From: Rhodeus uyekii
Taxonomy: Eukaryota; Chordata; Actinopteri; Cypriniformes; Acheilognathidae
Assembly (NCBI GenBank): GCA_037043235.1
Contig: JAWRVZ010000053.1
Location: forward strand, 2,663,501-2,727,500
Reading direction: 5' to 3'
Length of the DNA stretch: 64,000 bases
Position numbers and translations under genes: made by a program. Below are positions 61,267 to 64,000 of this stretch, piece by piece; position 1 is the first letter of the stretch; each line of letters starts with the position of its first letter. The notes under the pieces were generated by a model. That model saw nothing but the letters and a program-made list of their open reading frames with translations, was not told where the DNA came from and did not search any database.

Positions 61267-63149
61267 TAGCTGCTAGCAGCCATCACGGGGCCAAGCGCAA
61301 GGAGGGCATTAAATGTCATGCCGACATGGCTGGCATCATCAGACCAACGGCAATAAGAATCTAAAGACATTTCAATATGACTTAAGTCTAAATGGCTGAA
61401 AAATCAACAATACGGTCTTTAGTAATTCGATTTAATGGTTTATCACGTTCGACCAACAGGCAGTGCTGTAACCAAATTGTAGTGTCAATTCATGTGGTAC
61501 ATTGAGAGTGTGGTGACATTGACACATGCAAAGTTTGCTTTCAATTGGGTAAACCATTGCTGACAGAGCACTAAAGTCATGTGTTTGTTAAACATAGCAT
61601 CTTAGAAGAAAAATCGAAATGGCAGATGCTCAAAATGGCCGATATGGGAAAATTTGGTATCACAGGACTCGGCATGACCCACTGGATCTAAAGACAGCAG
61701 TTTCATGATTTTTAGACAAAGCGTTCAGGAGTTATAATAAAAAATGTCAGTTTTTTAATATCTCCTGACCACTAGGGGGCAGAGCGCCAAAACTCTGCAG
61801 GTAGCCTCAGACCATGATTGACATAACACACACCTAGGTTGGTCAGAAATCGCTAATGCGTTGCAGAGATAAAGCCTCAAATTCATTTTTGCGACCATTA
61901 CGTCGGATTCTTTCGCGAGTTACTCGTAAACGGTTTGACATATCAACTTTCTGTGGATAACTTTTTGTCATGATGCTCTGGAGATGATGTGGTTTAATTT
62001 TGGTGAAAATTGGACAAACGGTCTGGGAGGAGTTCGAAAAAGTAGGTTTTTAAAGAAAAACAACATGGTGGACAAGAAGTTTGGCCGACTATGACAAATT
62101 TGGTATCTGTGTTCTCGGTTTGACCCAAGGAACGTATAAATATAATTTTTTTTACCATAGGTTAACGCACTCAAAAGTTATTAGCATATTTGTAAATTTG
62201 GTTATAACTTTTGACCACAAGGGGGTGCTGCCTCGAAACTTTTTGAGTCGTATCAAGGTTAGGTGCCGAAGACACATATTGAGTTTCGTAACGATACGCC
62301 AATATCTTTGTTAAATATAGCAATTTATGACAATATTCAAAATGGCCGACACTCAAAATGGGCGATATGGGAAAATTTGGTATTGCACGACTCGGCATGA
62401 TGCACTGAATCTAAAGAGACCAGTTTTATTATTTTTGGCCAAAGCGTTCAGAAGTTATAAGCAAATATTTAACTTTTTCATATCTCCTGACCACTAGGGG
62501 GAACAGCGCCAAAACTCTGCAGGTAGCCTCAGATCATGATTGACATAACACACACCTAGTTTGGTCAGAAAACGCTAATGCGTTGCGGAGATAAAGCCTC
62601 AATTTCATTTTTGCGACCATTACGTCGGATTCTTTCGCGAGTTATTCGTAAACGGTTTGACATATCAACTTTCTTTGGATAACTTTTTGTCCACATTGTC
62701 TGGAGATGATGTGGTTCAATTTTCGTTGAAATCGGAAAAACGGCCTAGGAGGAGTTCGAAAAAGTAGGTTTTTCATAAAATTCAAAATGGCGGGAAAATA
62801 TTCATGACGGAAAATGACGTCATAGGGTGCAATCGAATCGTCTTGAGCCAAGGAATCAGTGGACATGAGAATTTTGTTTCTAGGTCATACGGTTCAAAAG
62901 TTATTAGCATAAACGTTAGTTCAACTTTGGACAGTTGGTGGCGCTAGAGATATTGAGTTAGAGACTTCAAATTTTTTTTGGTCAATGATTGGACTGTCCT
63001 TAATGAGTGTGCCAACTTTCATCATTTTCCCGCATACGGTTCTATGGCCTGCCATAGACTCCCATGGCGGAAGCGGAAGAAGAATAATAATAAGAACCGG
63101 AACAAAAACAATAGGTGCCTCCGCACCTTCGGTGCTTGGCCCCTAATAA
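61267..63149 (+). repeat. Array unit 31, long, subtype L3, one module; right end of array
   Basis: Long form like unit 21, ending GCGGAAGCGGAAGAAG and one module (63091-63146). CCCCTAATAA then passes directly into non-array sequence AAACAATTACTTTAAATGG. Confidence 0.9.
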
Positions 63150-63413
63150 AACAATTACTTTAAATGGTAATAATATTTAATTTACATTTATTCATTTAGC
63201 AGACGCTTTTATCCAAAGCTTTCATTTTCACAATAATTTTCTAATTTCCTAATGTTACTGTTTCTACATTACTTTAGATCAAATAAATCTAGCCTTGGTG
63301 AGCACAGAGTCGACTTTTAAAAACATTTATATAAAAATAAAAACTTGCCACACGTTAAAATGCTTTAACACATATTTGGGGGTGCTTGTAGTCAAAAAGG
63401 TTGAGAATCACTG
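63150..63413 (+). mobile_element. Older dispersed repeat, right half
   Basis: AATTACTTTAAATGGTAATA, then TTAGATCAAATAAATC and AGCCTTGGTGAGCACAGAG continue the dispersed repeat that breaks off at 17085. It closes with GGTTGAGAATCACTG (63399-63413), a hAT-type right end complementary to the end at 16416. No eight-base target duplication is visible (TTCTAGTG on the left, a run of A on the right). Confidence 0.55.
63180..63219 (-). mobile_element. SINE tail fragment nested in the older repeat
   Basis: TTTACATTTATTCATTTAG and CAGACGCTTTTATCCAAAGC are the reverse complement of the SINE tail seen at 8611-8666 and 2834-2872. Only the tail (about 40 bp) is present. Confidence 0.6.
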
Positions 63414-63870
63414 AAAAAAAATATTAATTAAAAAACATTCCAATTCAGTAAATACAATTTTTTGCTTGAAACTCTAAAGATGTCAATAGTTAATAATTCA
63501 CCAGTAGTCATAGATTTAGAATACAGATTTGGTGTCTGACTCTAATGGCAAGCAGTAGACTAACAAACTGTTGCTGATCTTTTTCAACATACATTGCAGC
63601 ACCTTTATAATCAACTGTGACTAACACAGACGAATGAATAAAAGTTATACACCAGAAGAGGTGACTTCATCGTTTATATGGATGCGTCTAAATTCATCCA
63701 AGTGCACCTGGGGAAATACACTAACACACACAGAGAAACAAACAGATGGCTTTCTACAGCGTAAATTAATCTATCAATTCCAATCAGTGAAATATGGCAG
63801 CTTTCAACTTGAATCAACAACAAACTCCCTCTCAATCGTGTTCAGAGATTAGCGCACGAGCACACGCAAA

Positions 63871-63891
63871 TGAGACAGAGAGAGAGAGAGC
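63871..63891 (+). repeat. (AG)n microsatellite
   Basis: A short AG run. The remaining bases to the window end hold no recognisable exon or repeat. Confidence 0.85.
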
Positions 63892-64000
63892 AGTGTGGCA
63901 TCAGGGCTCTCAACAGGCCAGCTCTTGGCAGTGACTTGTATGTTTTCAAAGTCAAAATTACACAAGAGACAACGAGCGGCACAGTCTGCGCTCACCACAG

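Larger units (their letters stand above)
17086..63149 (+). repeat. 46-kb head-to-tail array of a structured repeat family
   Basis: There are 31 units of one family plus one unit of a second family, all in the same orientation. Unit starts share TAGCTGCWAGCAGCC followed by GGGGCCAAGC. Unit ends share GAAGAAGAATAATAA, with or without modules ending GGTGCTTGGCCCCTAA. Short units are about 1.1 kb and long ones about 1.8-2.0 kb. Diagnostic differences sort the short units into five subtypes (called A to E here) and the long ones into L1 to L4. The array opens with an intact 5' end at 17111 and closes with an intact 3' module at 63149. Confidence 0.95.
10975..64000 (-). other. pard3b upstream intron (over 53 kb), hosting the array
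   Basis: No further Par-3-like exon was found from 10975 to the right edge, so the 10765-10974 exon is preceded by an intron of at least 53 kb. Most of the length is the 46-kb tandem array. The single-copy parts 11100-14090 and 15170-16410 and the last 580 bases hold only simple repeats, dispersed repeat pieces and unassigned A/T-rich DNA. An alternative or alternatively spliced exon cannot be excluded by eye. Confidence 0.65.

Noticed and set aside
17086..63149. Firm assignment of the array family to Helitron/Helentron
   Set aside because: The CTAA end, 3' stem-loop and subterminal inverted repeats are suggestive. But no Rep/helicase sequence, no 5' TC and no clean AT or TT insertion site are visible, so it stays an inference.
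16416..63413. Reading the two hAT-type ends as one transposon that was split by the array
   Set aside because: The ends are complementary and plausible, but the flanking eight bases do not match, so I do not claim a single hAT element; only the split dispersed repeat is supported.

Overview
The window comes from a ray-finned fish, most likely a cypriniform (carp, minnow or danio lineage). Two spliced exons on the minus strand match the cell-polarity scaffold Par-3 family, best the PARD3B paralogue. Everything else is intron, filled with repeat types I know from cypriniform genomes: Tc1-like, pogo/Tigger-like and Harbinger-like DNA elements, tRNA-headed SINEs and A/T-rich dispersed repeats.

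Layout, left to right. Positions 1-1701 are intron. 1702-1927 is a lysine-rich pard3b exon. 1928-10764 is intron with SINE pieces, two adjacent pogo/Tigger-like elements (6855-7775 and 7782-8171; the first is split by a solo LTR), and a Harbinger-like MITE with a perfect 44-bp internal palindrome. 10765-10974 is the preceding pard3b exon. Its donor phase fits the acceptor phase of the 1702-1927 exon exactly, so the two are consecutive. From 10975 to the right edge is more than 53 kb of one upstream intron, with a broken Tc1-like element at about 14.1-15.2 kb.

The dominant feature is a head-to-tail array at about 17086-63149 (46 kb). It holds 31 units of one repeat family plus one unit of a second family (43378-45213). 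Units come in a short form (about 1.1 kb, 21 copies) and a long form (about 1.8-2.0 kb, 10 copies); the long form carries a second copy of an internal stretch of about 720 bp. Units start with a small palindrome (GCTGCWAGCAGC) followed by GGGGCCAAGC. They end in a GAA/AAT microsatellite and, often, one to seven copies of a module of about 55-62 bp with a hairpin and GCTTGGCCCC, the complement of the 5' end. The second family has the same plan with different but again self-complementary end sequences. This suggests terminal secondary structure is what selection keeps, and points to a non-autonomous, possibly rolling-circle-like (Helentron/DINE-1-like) mobile family that has become a satellite. 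That classification is inference.

No protein in the array looks real: the repeated 60-100 codon ORFs are by-products of recent duplication. Most array units carry a match to the CTCF core consensus, a perfect CRE palindrome (TGACGTCA) and an overlapping YY1/E2F-like site, all in one orientation. The array is therefore a candidate cluster of transcription-factor sites inside a developmental polarity gene. Whether any site is bound cannot be told from sequence.
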